Below the pieces are notes generated by a model, which ran no database searches, was not told the DNA's origin, and worked only from the letters and a program-made list of their open reading frames with translations. A program made the position numbers and the translations under genes. DNA of 64,000 nucleotides, taken from contig CALFTM010000059.1 of assembly GCA_937916355.1 (NCBI GenBank), forward strand, positions 1 through 64,000, given 5' to 3'. Numbering within the stretch: the stretch's first letter is position 1; every line of letters begins with the position of its first letter. This document shows, piece by piece, positions 37,519 to 47,370 of this stretch. This DNA comes from an uncultured Bacteroidales bacterium (lineage in GTDB: Bacteria; Bacteroidota; Bacteroidia; Bacteroidales; Paludibacteraceae).

Positions 37519-39081
37519 TCATTTACGATAATCAACAATAGAGGCACCCGAAACTCCGTCAGCCTCACTTTTCTCTCCAAAATCTCCTATGGTGTCAGGT
37601 GTCACAACTGCCTCTCGGGCGATTAGTTTATAAATATCACCTTCGGAAAACAGTACCTGTTTTGTATTAAATTCAGGACAATTATAGCTCTTCAACAAAT
37701 ATGCATCAAACAACGGGTCTTCATGAGGCAAAGCAAATGGTTTGTGAGCAACCCCATTTTCATCGAAATAAGAGAAGAAAAGACGAGCATGGTCGTCGTC
37801 ATCTCTTCGAGATCCAATCATCAGCCATCGACCATTGGATGACCACGTGACATAACCATCGGCTGATGGAGAATTGACCTCGTCCATCAAACGGAACTTC
37901 TGCTCTTTCAAATCAAAAAGGGCAATATCAGAACTTCTATGCATGTAATGATATGCTCCATATTTTGAGACCGTCATCGCAACATACCTGCCATCAGGGG
38001 AAATCCTCGGCTTTGCAACGCTATGGTTGTGTGCTGAAGCATTATAAACCATCTCTGGTACTCCGAAAGTGTCATTTTCAAATGCAATTCGCATTAAATC
38101 ATATTTCTGCTTTTCATACTGGTGAGCGACCCCGACAACATAGGGGGTATCGGTGGAACAATAGTAGAGATACTTCCCGTCAGGACTCCAAACTGGATAG
38201 GTCTCCGATGCATCGTCGCCTTTCAACACATACCGAATCGTGTTTTTTTCCACGTCATATAACAAAAGATCTGAACGAAAATCCAACACCTCAATTTTAG
38301 CGATTCCATTAGAGGGGAATAATTGCCGAACTGTATTATTAGAAAATGCAATCAATGGCAGCGTAGGATGCCACTTCTCATAGACCGCCCCCGACGGCAT
38401 ATCTCCAACTTTTGTCGCAACTACTTTCGACTCCCCGTTGTAAGTAACAATCATTCCTCCTCCGTTACAACGATACTGAAACGCAGTATTTTCTCCATTT
38501 CCCAATTGAGCAACATGACAATTCATACAAACCGCACCCCGATAGCCCGGATTCGATACATAGTAGCGATTGCCCACAATCTTCTCCATTTTCCCTTCTT
38601 CAACATCTTGCTGAAAGATTGCAATGTCAGAAGAGTTCTCGTAAGATGGCTCGATGAGGCGGAACGTGACGAATTTGTCGATAGAATCGGAGACCACCGA
38701 TATGTCAAATTCTGTATAACGCCTCCAACTCTTTTCTTGACGGACAAAAACCTCCACTGACAAACTTGAAGCTTCCTGCAATAACTCTTTCCATTCCTCT
38801 TTATCGAATTGAATCTTTCCTGTCGCATTCGCCAGCTCAATCACTTCTTTTTTGTCTGATTTAACAATGACCGCATAAGCGTCACCTTCATTCCGCACCT
38901 GAAAATTTAATGGCGCAATGTTTTTAGGGACAACCACACCTCTATAATCAGGATAGACACGCAAAGAATCTTTTGCCTCGACAAAATCAGTCGGCACTTG
39001 TTCTCCACATGACACTAAAACCATCGTGATCAACAGAAGAATCAACTGGCATTTTATATGTTGAATTGTCATCTTATTCAT
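37519..39081 (-). CDS. TolB-like propeller lipoprotein with CxxCH heme site and C-terminal flavinylation-like motif (copy A)
   Basis: This 520-residue lipoprotein (Cys25 in VLVSC) is a full-length paralogue of the 34108 product. The heme motif CMNCH is at 185-189 and is followed by a Cys-containing loop (YRCNGGGMIV). TolB-like blades follow (YPVWSPDGKYLYY, PRISPDGRYVAMT, YVTWSSNGRWLMIG). DGVSGAS at 508-514 again fits D-x-x-[ST]-G-A-[ST] six residues from the end. Both the heme motif and the terminal motif are kept in a paralogue that has diverged elsewhere, which argues that both are used. The ATG overlaps the DUF6057 stop by 8 bp. Confidence 0.7.
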   Translation of the reverse strand: MNKMTIQHIKCQLILLLITMVLVSCGEQVPTDFVEAKDSLRVYPDYRGVVVPKNIAPLNFQVRNEGDAYAVIVKSDKKEVIELANATGKIQFDKEEWKELLQEASSLSVEVFVRQEKSWRRYTEFDISVVSDSIDKFVTFRLIEPSYENSSDIAIFQQDVEEGKMEKIVGNRYYVSNPGYRGAVCMNCHVAQLGNGENTAFQYRCNGGGMIVTYNGESKVVATKVGDMPSGAVYEKWHPTLPLIAFSNNTVRQLFPSNGIAKIEVLDFRSDLLLYDVEKNTIRYVLKGDDASETYPVWSPDGKYLYYCSTDTPYVVGVAHQYEKQKYDLMRIAFENDTFGVPEMVYNASAHNHSVAKPRISPDGRYVAMTVSKYGAYHYMHRSSDIALFDLKEQKFRLMDEVNSPSADGYVTWSSNGRWLMIGSRRDDDDHARLFFSYFDENGVAHKPFALPHEDPLFDAYLLKSYNCPEFNTKQVLFSEGDIYKLIAREAVVTPDTIGDFGEKSEADGVSGASIVDYRK

Positions 39082-40912
39082 GCTTTTCTACTTCTAAATT
39101 AGGCAACGTCTCCCAATCAGGGAATAAATAGTAAAATGAATACATATTCCGATATTTGGGATAAACGCGCCTTGCCACTGAGGTCAAATTTTCATCACCT
39201 GCCCGTTGCACCACTCCGACAAGCATACGCACCTTATGAATCAAATCTTTATTAATCGGAAGCTTCGCCAACCGTTCCAGATCATTGGTCGCCAATGCCT
39301 TTAAAATGAATGCCTCTTGAAAATATTGAGGCCATACAGGATATTGGTCGGGTCTAACCATTGAAAAATCCTGTAGGAATCCGTCAAGACTCCTTATGTA
39401 AAGGTTGGCAAGCAGACGACGTTCCATATTCTCTTCGGTAAGTTTTCGATAGGACAATAGCAGGTAAGCCAAATGGCTTTTCGCATTTACATCAAGATTT
39501 TCAACAAACTGATTATTTTTCAAGGACATGAATTCTGGGTGTTGTTGGAAAAAGGAGGGCTTATCGTTTACCCAATTCTCACATTTTTCCGCCTCATCCG
39601 AAAGTCCGGCAGACTTTTTCATCACACCAATGTAACGCCTTGCCAATCTATCATTGTCAGTTAAAATGCTTAACAAAACGAACATCTTCAACCCAGCATT
39701 AGATGGTCCAAACATAGTCCACTGCTCCATATTCATTTGAGAAGCAACGCTAAACATCGATGCGTAGAGCTGAACATAAGCAGTAGCGACAAAAAGTTCA
39801 CTGCCATCATCTTCAGTATGCTTTTTATACGGAAGTGGGATGTTAAACAACTGAGAATTTAAACGTCCGGTATTCGCCAACGCTATAATTCTGAAAGAAC
39901 TCTGCACATGAGTCAACTCTTCCAAACGCTTCACTTTTTCAAGGACTTTTTTCCACTCATGTTTTTCTGTCAAACATAACAGATTCATGTCTGTCCTGAA
40001 ATTCACATTGGCTGGAAGTGACACATAGACCAACAAAGTACTTATCAAACAAAATAGTGCGAAAACATCCCAATACGCCCTCTTCGCATTATAATTCAAG
40101 AACACGAGAAAAGGCAAAATCAACGATGCCACAATCGCAAACCAAGGAAACAATCGTCCATCCTGCAGAGCAAATGGAGCCCGAACAGAATACAAGTAAT
40201 GTTCATGATAAAAATCAGAAACGAACCAAACTTCAAAAAAGTACAATCCCAGCAACAAACCGAGCCAGAACCATTTTCGCTTCAAAACTAAAAAGACAAT
40301 GTGTGGTAAAAAACTAAAAAAGCCGATCAGAGGGAAAAATAAGGCCGAAATGAATATCTCTCCAATCCACAACACACTCTTTTTTTCACAATTATCATAA
40401 CAAAACCGAAGCAATTCCAACACTCCGAATGTAAAAAGCAGACCTAATAAGGGTGTCCATAAATAAGCTGAAGCCCCCCAATATATCGCATACCGAACGT
40501 CCAAAAGATAGAAGAGCAACAACACGGAAGGGAGGAAAGTGACAAAGAGATTTTTCCCCAACCATCGAGAGAAGCCCCACTGCAAAAAAACAAGTAAGGA
40601 AGAGACGAACAGAGCAGTTACGAGCGGATATGCAAAAAGCTGATTAAAAAACAATGACAAATAAACCAACAAACCTCCGCTCCTAAAAATCTTTTCCTCC
40701 GCAAATTCCGAGTCGTACAAAAAATAACTTCGCTCAAAATACTGCGTCAACACATCATCATATACAAAGCCCAAGAGAATAAACGCCACCAAGAAAAAGA
40801 TCCCTCTCGCCACCCATGGAAATAAATCAGAGGCGAAGAACTCCCTAAGACGGTTCGTCTTTGGGGAAGTCATTTTCTTCTGGGCTACTTTATTTTCTCT
40901 TTTTTGAGCCAT
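39074..40912 (-). CDS. DUF6057 multi-pass membrane protein (copy A)
   Basis: The 612-residue paralogue of 35697-37511 has a Lys/Arg-rich cytoplasmic N-terminus, then FPWVARGIFFLVAFILLG and about eight further hydrophobic segments, and a soluble helical C-terminal half (MKKSAGLSDEAEKCENWV). It is the first gene of the four-gene cassette and overlaps the lipoprotein start by 8 bp. It may anchor, mature or pass electrons to the lipoprotein (inference). No heme or quinone motif is evident. Confidence 0.65.
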   Translation of the reverse strand: MAQKRENKVAQKKMTSPKTNRLREFFASDLFPWVARGIFFLVAFILLGFVYDDVLTQYFERSYFLYDSEFAEEKIFRSGGLLVYLSLFFNQLFAYPLVTALFVSSLLVFLQWGFSRWLGKNLFVTFLPSVLLLFYLLDVRYAIYWGASAYLWTPLLGLLFTFGVLELLRFCYDNCEKKSVLWIGEIFISALFFPLIGFFSFLPHIVFLVLKRKWFWLGLLLGLYFFEVWFVSDFYHEHYLYSVRAPFALQDGRLFPWFAIVASLILPFLVFLNYNAKRAYWDVFALFCLISTLLVYVSLPANVNFRTDMNLLCLTEKHEWKKVLEKVKRLEELTHVQSSFRIIALANTGRLNSQLFNIPLPYKKHTEDDGSELFVATAYVQLYASMFSVASQMNMEQWTMFGPSNAGLKMFVLLSILTDNDRLARRYIGVMKKSAGLSDEAEKCENWVNDKPSFFQQHPEFMSLKNNQFVENLDVNAKSHLAYLLLSYRKLTEENMERRLLANLYIRSLDGFLQDFSMVRPDQYPVWPQYFQEAFILKALATNDLERLAKLPINKDLIHKVRMLVGVVQRAGDENLTSVARRVYPKYRNMYSFYYLFPDWETLPNLEVEKHE

Positions 40913-40992
40913 ACTTACTTAATATTTATTTAGGACTACTTTTATAAATTACATTTCTATGTTGAGGGTAGTGAAAACCATCTCGACCTAAT

Positions 40993-41475
40993 TTACAGAT
41001 GGCGTTTTAAATAGTCATACAATCCTTCGCACGCATCTTCTAACAAATCCATTACTCTCTCAAAGCCCTCATTCCCTCCGTAATATGGATCTGGCACATG
41101 TGTAGCCTCAACATTGACGCAAAAGTCTGTCATCTTATGTATTTTATGCAAGTGCTCCACTGTCACCGCACGTTCTTTCAAATCATCAATATTGCGGTCG
41201 TCCATCCCTATAATGATGTCAAATTCATCAAAATCACTGGTTGTGACCGGACGAGAAATAGAGGTAACATCATACCCCCTCTGCGCCGCAAAGTACCTCA
41301 TGCGAGCATCCGCCGGCTCTCCTTGATGATAACTCAATATTCCGGCAGAGTCTACGGAGAAACGATGGTCTGAATGTTTTTTCAGCACATGTTTCATAAC
41401 TGCCTCAGCTGCAGCCGACCGGCAAATATTGCCTAAACAGACAAACAACACATTATATTTCTCTCGATTCTCCAT
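40993..41475 (-). CDS. Low-molecular-weight protein-tyrosine phosphatase
   Basis: The 160-residue enzyme has the LMW-PTP P-loop VCLGNICRS (Cys13, Arg19) at the N-terminus and the catalytic acid in DPYYGG near residue 127. Such enzymes remove phosphate from tyrosine in proteins or act on small substrates, and in bacteria are often linked to polysaccharide export. Here it lies 2 bp downstream of a DEAD-box helicase gene, with no tyrosine kinase nearby. Confidence 0.92.
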   Translation of the reverse strand: MENREKYNVLFVCLGNICRSAAAEAVMKHVLKKHSDHRFSVDSAGILSYHQGEPADARMRYFAAQRGYDVTSISRPVTTSDFDEFDIIIGMDDRNIDDLKERAVTVEHLHKIHKMTDFCVNVEATHVPDPYYGGNEGFERVMDLLEDACEGLYDYLKRHL

Positions 41476-41477
41476 CT

Positions 41478-42905
41478 CTATTCTTTTATGGGTGTTCCCT
41501 TAGACTCGCTTGTGCTTTTTTGTGAGTCTTTTTTCTTTTTCCAGAATGGTCTTCTTCTTTTATGATTAGAAGTGGGTCCCTGTTCTGCGATTTCTGGCGA
41601 AGACATTCTTCCTGCCTCTGGATTTTCGGGAGCAACCTGAACGCCGGGCTTTGAGCCTACGTTTTTCTCTCGTCTTCCCTCCGCATTTCTATTTTTTTTA
41701 CCAAATTTCGACCGCCGGTTGCGACCATTCTTCGTACCTTTTTTCGGAGTCTTGGGCATATACTCAGGAGCTTCGCCAAATCCTTCTGGCAGAGGTAATT
41801 TATCAACAGTTTTACCGATAAAATGCTCCACACGGGCAAACTTCTGTTGGTCATCTTCGGAAATGAAAGTTATTCCTCGTCCGGTTCTGTTCGCACGTGC
41901 AGTTCTTCCGATTCTATGGATATAATCCTCCACATCACGAGGGACATCGTAATTCACCACCATTTCAATATCATCGATGTCAATACCCCTCGACACAATA
42001 TCCGTTGCAACCAATATCGAGACCTTCCCACTCTTAAAATCCAACAACGCTTCATCTCGGTCCGCCTGCTCCAAATCAGAATGGATTTCCGCCACCGAAA
42101 AACCATTTCTACGCAACTGGCGTGCAATCTCCTTCACTTTCAATTTTGAAGAGGAAAAAAGAATCGTTTTCCCACAATCATCCGACTTCAACAAAGAGGT
42201 AAGCAACGACAATTTTTGTGCTTCGTAACACACGAACGCTTCCTGACAAATATTTTCTGCCGGCTTGGAAATGGCAATGTCCACAAATTGTGGTTCATGC
42301 AAAATCGTCTCCGCCAACTTTTTGATTTTAGGAGGCATGGTGGCGGAAAACATTATCGTCTGCCTCTCTTGTGGAAGTTTTTTTACAATTGATATAATAT
42401 CATCATAAAAACCCATATCGAGCATCCTGTCTGCCTCATCTAAAACGAAATAGCGGACTTTCGAGAAATCGACATTGTCCAACGACATGTGCGAAATGAG
42501 TCGCCCCGGTGTCGCAATCACAAAATCAGCACCCAACTTCAATGCTCTTTTTTGTTGTTCCCATGCGGAAGCGTCATTTCCTCCGTACACCGCAACAGAA
42601 CTAACAGAAAGGAAGTACGAAAAACCTTCTAACTGTTGGTCGATCTGCTGCGCCAACTCTCTTGTCGGTGCCATCACAATCGCATTGACAGCATCGGCAT
42701 CATGCTCGTCCGTCATCATCTTATTCAACAGAGGCAACAGATAAGCGGCAGTCTTTCCTGTTCCGGTTTGCGCACAGGCTATGATGTCCCTACCCTCCAA
42801 AATTAGAGGGATGGACTGTTCCTGCACTGGAGTCATCTCCTGAAAATTCATAGCCGACAAGCCATCCATCAGATTCGGCTCTAAATTTAACTCTTCAAAT
42901 CTCAT
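41478..42905 (-). CDS. DEAD-box RNA helicase, RhlE-like
   Basis: This 475-residue helicase has the Q motif (MTPVQEQSIP), Walker A AQTGTGKT at 45-52, PTRELAQQ, TPGR, DEAD, SAT and HRIGRTAR. The C-terminal 100 residues are basic, rich in Lys, Arg, Asn and Gly, and likely bind RNA. RhlE-type helicases act in ribosome assembly and RNA decay, often in the cold. It shares a promoter at 42954 with the LMW-PTP gene. Confidence 0.93.
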   Translation of the reverse strand: MRFEELNLEPNLMDGLSAMNFQEMTPVQEQSIPLILEGRDIIACAQTGTGKTAAYLLPLLNKMMTDEHDADAVNAIVMAPTRELAQQIDQQLEGFSYFLSVSSVAVYGGNDASAWEQQKRALKLGADFVIATPGRLISHMSLDNVDFSKVRYFVLDEADRMLDMGFYDDIISIVKKLPQERQTIMFSATMPPKIKKLAETILHEPQFVDIAISKPAENICQEAFVCYEAQKLSLLTSLLKSDDCGKTILFSSSKLKVKEIARQLRRNGFSVAEIHSDLEQADRDEALLDFKSGKVSILVATDIVSRGIDIDDIEMVVNYDVPRDVEDYIHRIGRTARANRTGRGITFISEDDQQKFARVEHFIGKTVDKLPLPEGFGEAPEYMPKTPKKGTKNGRNRRSKFGKKNRNAEGRREKNVGSKPGVQVAPENPEAGRMSSPEIAEQGPTSNHKRRRPFWKKKKDSQKSTSESKGTPIKE

Positions 42906-42953
42906 ATAAATCCACTTCTATTCGAATGTCCGGATAGCGGACAATGTATTTTG

Positions 42954-42982
42954 CAAAAATAATGAAAAAAAGGAAATTCCAA
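42954..42982 (-). promoter_or_regulatory. Promoter of the DEAD-box helicase/LMW-PTP genes
   Basis: TATTTTTG on the minus strand at 42961-42954 with TTG at 42982-42980, spacer 18 bp. Confidence 0.55.
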
Positions 42983-43010
42983 GTATGATTTCCATGTATG
43001 AATACCTCAT

Positions 43011-45464
43011 CTACATCGGATCGACATCCACATTTAACATCACCCCCTTAAATTGCGGTTGCGCAAGTAGCTCATTTTCTAATTCTCGGAGCAGTTGTTT
43101 TGCCTTTTCAAATGAGGCCGTCACCTCTATTTTCAGCATAATTTTCATCAGATAGAATGTCTGAATCCTTGCGACCAACGGGCGGTCGGGACCCAACACC
43201 CTGTCTCCGAAAACCTTCCTCATGCCTTGTGCCAAACAGAGTGCGGCACTCCCTACCACTCTGGCATCTTTACTTTTCAGATAGATGTTTATCAACCTGA
43301 AATAGGGAGGATAGCGAAATTCGCTTCGTTCCGTCATCTCTTTATGGAAAAGATGCGCATAATTGTTGGTTTGAACCATTTGAATCACAGGGTTATCGGG
43401 CGATGAGGTCTGAATGACCACAATTCCCCGATTGTTTTTTCGACCTGCTCGACCTGCCACTTGGGAGAACATCTGGAAAGAGCGTTCTCGAGAACGGAAA
43501 TCTGGAATATTCATCGAGGCATCCGCATTCATGATCCCAACCAACCGCACTCTTTCAAAGTCCAATCCTTTGGAAATCATCTGCGTGCCAACCAACACGT
43601 CTATCTCTCCCTTTTCAAATTGGGAAATGATGGTCTCATAACTCTTTCGAGACTTCGCGACATCCAAATCCAATCGAGCGACTTTCACATCGGGGAAAAT
43701 CTGCGTAACCTCATCTTCAATCTGCTCTGTACCCAATCCTACGGGAGAGAGAGCAGGGGTCTCACAAGCGGGGCAAATCAGGGGTACTTGTACGGCATAC
43801 CCACAATAGTGACAGACCAACTGATGGGTGTTTTTATGGAACGTCAGACTAATGTCGCAATTGACGCAACGGGGAGATGCCGAGCAAGTCCGACACTCCA
43901 TATAGGGGGAATAACCTCTGCGATTTTGAAACAATATAACTTGCTCTTTTCGCTCAAAGGCTCTCTTCATCTGCTCAATCAATAAGGGAGTGAAGTGATG
44001 AACCATCTCTTTCTTCTTCCTTGCCTCTTTTATATCCGCCACTAAAATTTCAGGAAGTTCGATGCCTTCAAACCGCTGGGTCAGTTCAACCAACCCGTAT
44101 TTCCCTTTTTGCGCATTGGCATACGATTCTACAGAAGGTGTTGCAGAGCCAAGTAACACTTTCGCACCAGACAGACTTGCCAATACGATTGAGGCATTGC
44201 CGGCATGATAGCGTGGCGACGGGTCATACTGTTTGTAGGTCGTCTCATGCTCCTCATCGACAATCACCAACCCTAAATTCTTAAACGGAAGAAATATGGA
44301 CGAACGGACTCCTAAAATCACGCTCACCTCAGATTGGTCATCCATCAACTTCTTCCAAACCTCCACTCGTTCCGCATCTGAAAACTTGGAGTGATACACC
44401 AACATTTTATTTCCCAAAACCTTTCTCAAACGGTTGGTTATTTGGGTGGTCAAGGCAATCTCTGGCAACAAAAAGAGCGTCTGCCTCCCTTCTTGCATCA
44501 TCTTCTCTATCAGATGGAGGTAAATTTCAGTCTTACCGGAAGAGGTTACACCATGCAGCAAGACCGTCTGTTTCTCCTGAAAAATACGGACAATGGAGTC
44601 ATAAGCCTCTTGCTGAGCAGTAGAGAGTTCGGAGAGTGGTTGCACCAACAGGTCGTGCTGATTCAATCTGCCGACCTCCTTTTTAAACACTTCCAAAACA
44701 CCATTTTTCACCAGTGTGTTTAACGAAGAGTCCGACCCTCCATTTTTTAACAACTCCTTTTTGGAGACTTCCCTTGACTGCTTTAGCTGGAAATACTGTG
44801 AAAGTTGCAGATAGGCGACCAACACCTGCAATTGTTTGGGGTGCTTTTCCAACCGCTCGATGATAAGCTGAAGTTCAGACTCTCTTGCATAAGAGTCGGA
44901 CAACCTCACAAAAAATTCCATTCTCGGCTTATACTTAGCCTCAACGTTTTCAGAAATCTCAACCGCCCCCATTTCCATCATGCGCTTCACCAAAGGAAGG
45001 ACATTTTTCATATCCAAAGCCTTGTTCAGATCTGCCAATGAGAGTGCGCCACCTGCCAACTCATCTAACAACATCTGCTCCTTCTCCTTCAAAGGGGCAT
45101 CGGCCATAAAATCGGCGACCGCCGAAACTTTCGTCTCACTCTCCAATTTCAGTCCGGATGGCAAAGCCGCCTTAAAGACCTCTCCTAATGTGCATTGGTA
45201 ATACTGGGCGATCCATTCCCACAACTTCACCTGATTAGGTCGCACGACACTCTCTTCATCCAAAACTGACATCAACTCCTTCACCTCATACCCTTCAGGC
45301 TCGGTAAAATGAACCTTATAAATCAATGCAGTATAAAATTTCTTCCGCAAAGGGACAATCACCCTCACACCAAACTTCATATCCGACTGCAATTCGTCGG
45401 GTACTCTGTAAGTATATGTGTTGGCAAGAGCCAAAGGCAATATCACATCAACAAACATCTGCAT
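43011..45464 (-). CDS. priA: Primosomal replication protein N' (PriA helicase)
   Basis: The 817-residue protein restarts collapsed replication forks. It has the N-terminal 3'-DNA-binding domain (VDVILPLALANTYTYRVP), Walker A LLHGVTSSGKTEIYL, the DEEH motif (VIVDEEHETTYKQ), and a zinc-binding cluster with paired cysteines in CRTCSASPRCVNCD and CHYCGY ... CPAC. The C-terminal helicase lobe includes GTQMISKGLDFERV and QVAGRAGR. Length is normal. It is encoded downstream of glyS with a terminator between. Confidence 0.95.
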   Translation of the reverse strand: MQMFVDVILPLALANTYTYRVPDELQSDMKFGVRVIVPLRKKFYTALIYKVHFTEPEGYEVKELMSVLDEESVVRPNQVKLWEWIAQYYQCTLGEVFKAALPSGLKLESETKVSAVADFMADAPLKEKEQMLLDELAGGALSLADLNKALDMKNVLPLVKRMMEMGAVEISENVEAKYKPRMEFFVRLSDSYARESELQLIIERLEKHPKQLQVLVAYLQLSQYFQLKQSREVSKKELLKNGGSDSSLNTLVKNGVLEVFKKEVGRLNQHDLLVQPLSELSTAQQEAYDSIVRIFQEKQTVLLHGVTSSGKTEIYLHLIEKMMQEGRQTLFLLPEIALTTQITNRLRKVLGNKMLVYHSKFSDAERVEVWKKLMDDQSEVSVILGVRSSIFLPFKNLGLVIVDEEHETTYKQYDPSPRYHAGNASIVLASLSGAKVLLGSATPSVESYANAQKGKYGLVELTQRFEGIELPEILVADIKEARKKKEMVHHFTPLLIEQMKRAFERKEQVILFQNRRGYSPYMECRTCSASPRCVNCDISLTFHKNTHQLVCHYCGYAVQVPLICPACETPALSPVGLGTEQIEDEVTQIFPDVKVARLDLDVAKSRKSYETIISQFEKGEIDVLVGTQMISKGLDFERVRLVGIMNADASMNIPDFRSRERSFQMFSQVAGRAGRKNNRGIVVIQTSSPDNPVIQMVQTNNYAHLFHKEMTERSEFRYPPYFRLINIYLKSKDARVVGSAALCLAQGMRKVFGDRVLGPDRPLVARIQTFYLMKIMLKIEVTASFEKAKQLLRELENELLAQPQFKGVMLNVDVDPM

Positions 45465-45495
45465 TGATCTTTCTGAATTAACGTTATTGTATTGT

Positions 45496-45525
45496 AAAAA
45501 GAGGATTCAACCGAAGTCAAACCCT
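45496..45525 (-). terminator. glyS terminator
   Basis: On the minus strand GAGGGTTTGAC and GTTGAATCCTC pair, with wobbles, around a TTCG tetraloop, followed by five T. Confidence 0.75.
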
Positions 45526-45563
45526 CCTCCTGTAAACACTAAATTATGATTGAGACGGACAGA

Positions 45564-47111
45564 TCATCCGACAATCTTCTTAAACAAGTTTCTCATGTTC
45601 ACTGCCTCTCCAATGATTCCGTGCAAATCCTCGACCTTGACACGATCTTGTTGCATAGAATCACGATGACGCAATGTAACTGTTCCGTCTGTCAATGTCT
45701 GGTGATCTACGGTCACGCAGAAAGGAGTTCCAATAGCATCTTGACGACGATAACGTTTTCCGATTGTATCTTTCTCTTCGTACGCGCACTTATAGTCGAA
45801 CTTCAAACCATTCATGATCTCCATCGCTTTCTCAGGCAATCCATCTTTCTTCAACAATGGAAGCACAGCCACCTTTACTGGAGCTAACACCGGAGGCAAA
45901 TTCAAAACGATACGTGTTTCGCCATTCTCCAACTTCTCTTCGTTGTATGATGCGCACATGATGCTCAAGAACATACGGTCAACACCAATAGAGGTTTCAA
46001 TAACGTACGGAGTATAAGACTCATTAAGTTCCGGATCGAAATATTTGATGTTCTTTCCAGAATATTTCTCATGGCTGCTCAAGTCGAAATCTGTACGAGA
46101 GTGAATACCCTCCACCTCTTTGAAACCAAACGGCATCTCAAATTCGATGTCAGTTGCTGCATTAGCATAGTGCGCCAACTTGTCATGGTCGTGGTAACGA
46201 TACTTCTCATCACCCAATCCAAGAGCCTTATGCCACTTCAAACGGAAAGCCTTCCAATGCTCAAACCATTTCAATTCCTCGCCCGGACGAACAAAGAACT
46301 GCATCTCCATCTGCTCGAACTCACGCATACGGAAGACAAACTGACGAGCCACAATCTCATTACGGAAAGCCTTACCGATTTGTGCAATTCCAAACGGAAT
46401 CTTCATACGACCGGTTTTCTGCACATTCAGATAGTTGACAAAGATACCTTGTGCAGTCTCCGGACGGAGATAAATCTTCATGGCACCATCAGCAGTTGAA
46501 CCCATCTCTGTTGAGAACATCAAGTTGAACTGACGAACATCTGTCCAATTCTTCGTTCCACTGATTGGACATACAATCTCATAATCCTCAATAATTTTCT
46601 TCAATTCTGCCAAATCATTATCATTTAATGCCTTAGCAAAACGAGTATGCAATTCATCATATTTTTGTTTGTATTCCAAAACACGTCCGTTTGTTTGCTT
46701 GAAAAGCTCCGCATCGAAAGAATCACCAAATTTCTTGGCTGCCTTCTCCACCTCTTTCTCGATCTTCTCTTCAAACTTTGCCATTTGCTCCTCGATAAGC
46801 ACATCAGCACGATAACGCTTTTTTGAATCTTTGTTGTCAATCAACGGGTCGTTGAACGCATCCACGTGACCAGAAGCCTTCCATGTGGTTGGGTGCATAA
46901 AGATTGCCGCATCAATACCTACGATATTGGTATGCAACAATGTCATACTATCCCACCAATATTTTTTTATGTTGTTCTTCAATTCTACACCATTCTGACC
47001 ATAGTCATAAACAGCTCCTAAGCCGTCGTAGATCTCACTTGACGGGAATACAAAACCATACTCTTTACAGTGAGCGACCATCTTCTTGAAAACATCTTCT
47101 TGTGAAGCCAT
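45564..47111 (-). CDS. glyS: Glycyl-tRNA synthetase (single-chain class II)
   Basis: The 515-residue enzyme charges tRNA-Gly. It is the dimeric, eukaryote-like form used in Bacteroidota: VFPSSEIYDGLGAVYDYGQNGVELK near the N-terminus, FNLMFSTEMGS and LRPETAQGIF (motif 2 region), FRNEIVARQFVFRMREFEQMEMQFF, and the C-terminal anticodon-binding domain (LAPVKVAVLPL). No T-box is seen upstream, as expected outside Firmicutes. Confidence 0.95.
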   Translation of the reverse strand: MASQEDVFKKMVAHCKEYGFVFPSSEIYDGLGAVYDYGQNGVELKNNIKKYWWDSMTLLHTNIVGIDAAIFMHPTTWKASGHVDAFNDPLIDNKDSKKRYRADVLIEEQMAKFEEKIEKEVEKAAKKFGDSFDAELFKQTNGRVLEYKQKYDELHTRFAKALNDNDLAELKKIIEDYEIVCPISGTKNWTDVRQFNLMFSTEMGSTADGAMKIYLRPETAQGIFVNYLNVQKTGRMKIPFGIAQIGKAFRNEIVARQFVFRMREFEQMEMQFFVRPGEELKWFEHWKAFRLKWHKALGLGDEKYRYHDHDKLAHYANAATDIEFEMPFGFKEVEGIHSRTDFDLSSHEKYSGKNIKYFDPELNESYTPYVIETSIGVDRMFLSIMCASYNEEKLENGETRIVLNLPPVLAPVKVAVLPLLKKDGLPEKAMEIMNGLKFDYKCAYEEKDTIGKRYRRQDAIGTPFCVTVDHQTLTDGTVTLRHRDSMQQDRVKVEDLHGIIGEAVNMRNLFKKIVG

Positions 47112-47178
47112 ATTTTTTTCTTGTTATTTAATGTTTAACGTTTTACCTCCACAAACTCATGCGGAAATTCTCATTCTG

Positions 47179-47186
47179 CAAAGTTA
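47179..47186 (-). promoter_or_regulatory. -7 box for glyS
   Basis: The minus strand reads TAACTTTG, matching TAnnTTTG, about 70 bp upstream of the ATG. Confidence 0.6.
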
Positions 47187-47370
47187 ACTAAAAATTATGG
47201 AATAAACTATTCTTTTCTGATAGCAATTTCTACAAATTGAGGTTACCCAAAATAAATTCAAAAAAAAATTGAAAGTGCCATAAGACCTCCTGACGATTTC
47301 TTCTCACAACTTTTTCATTAAGGAATATTTTTCGTAAATTGCCACGTTTTTCACTTTAAACGATAGAACC

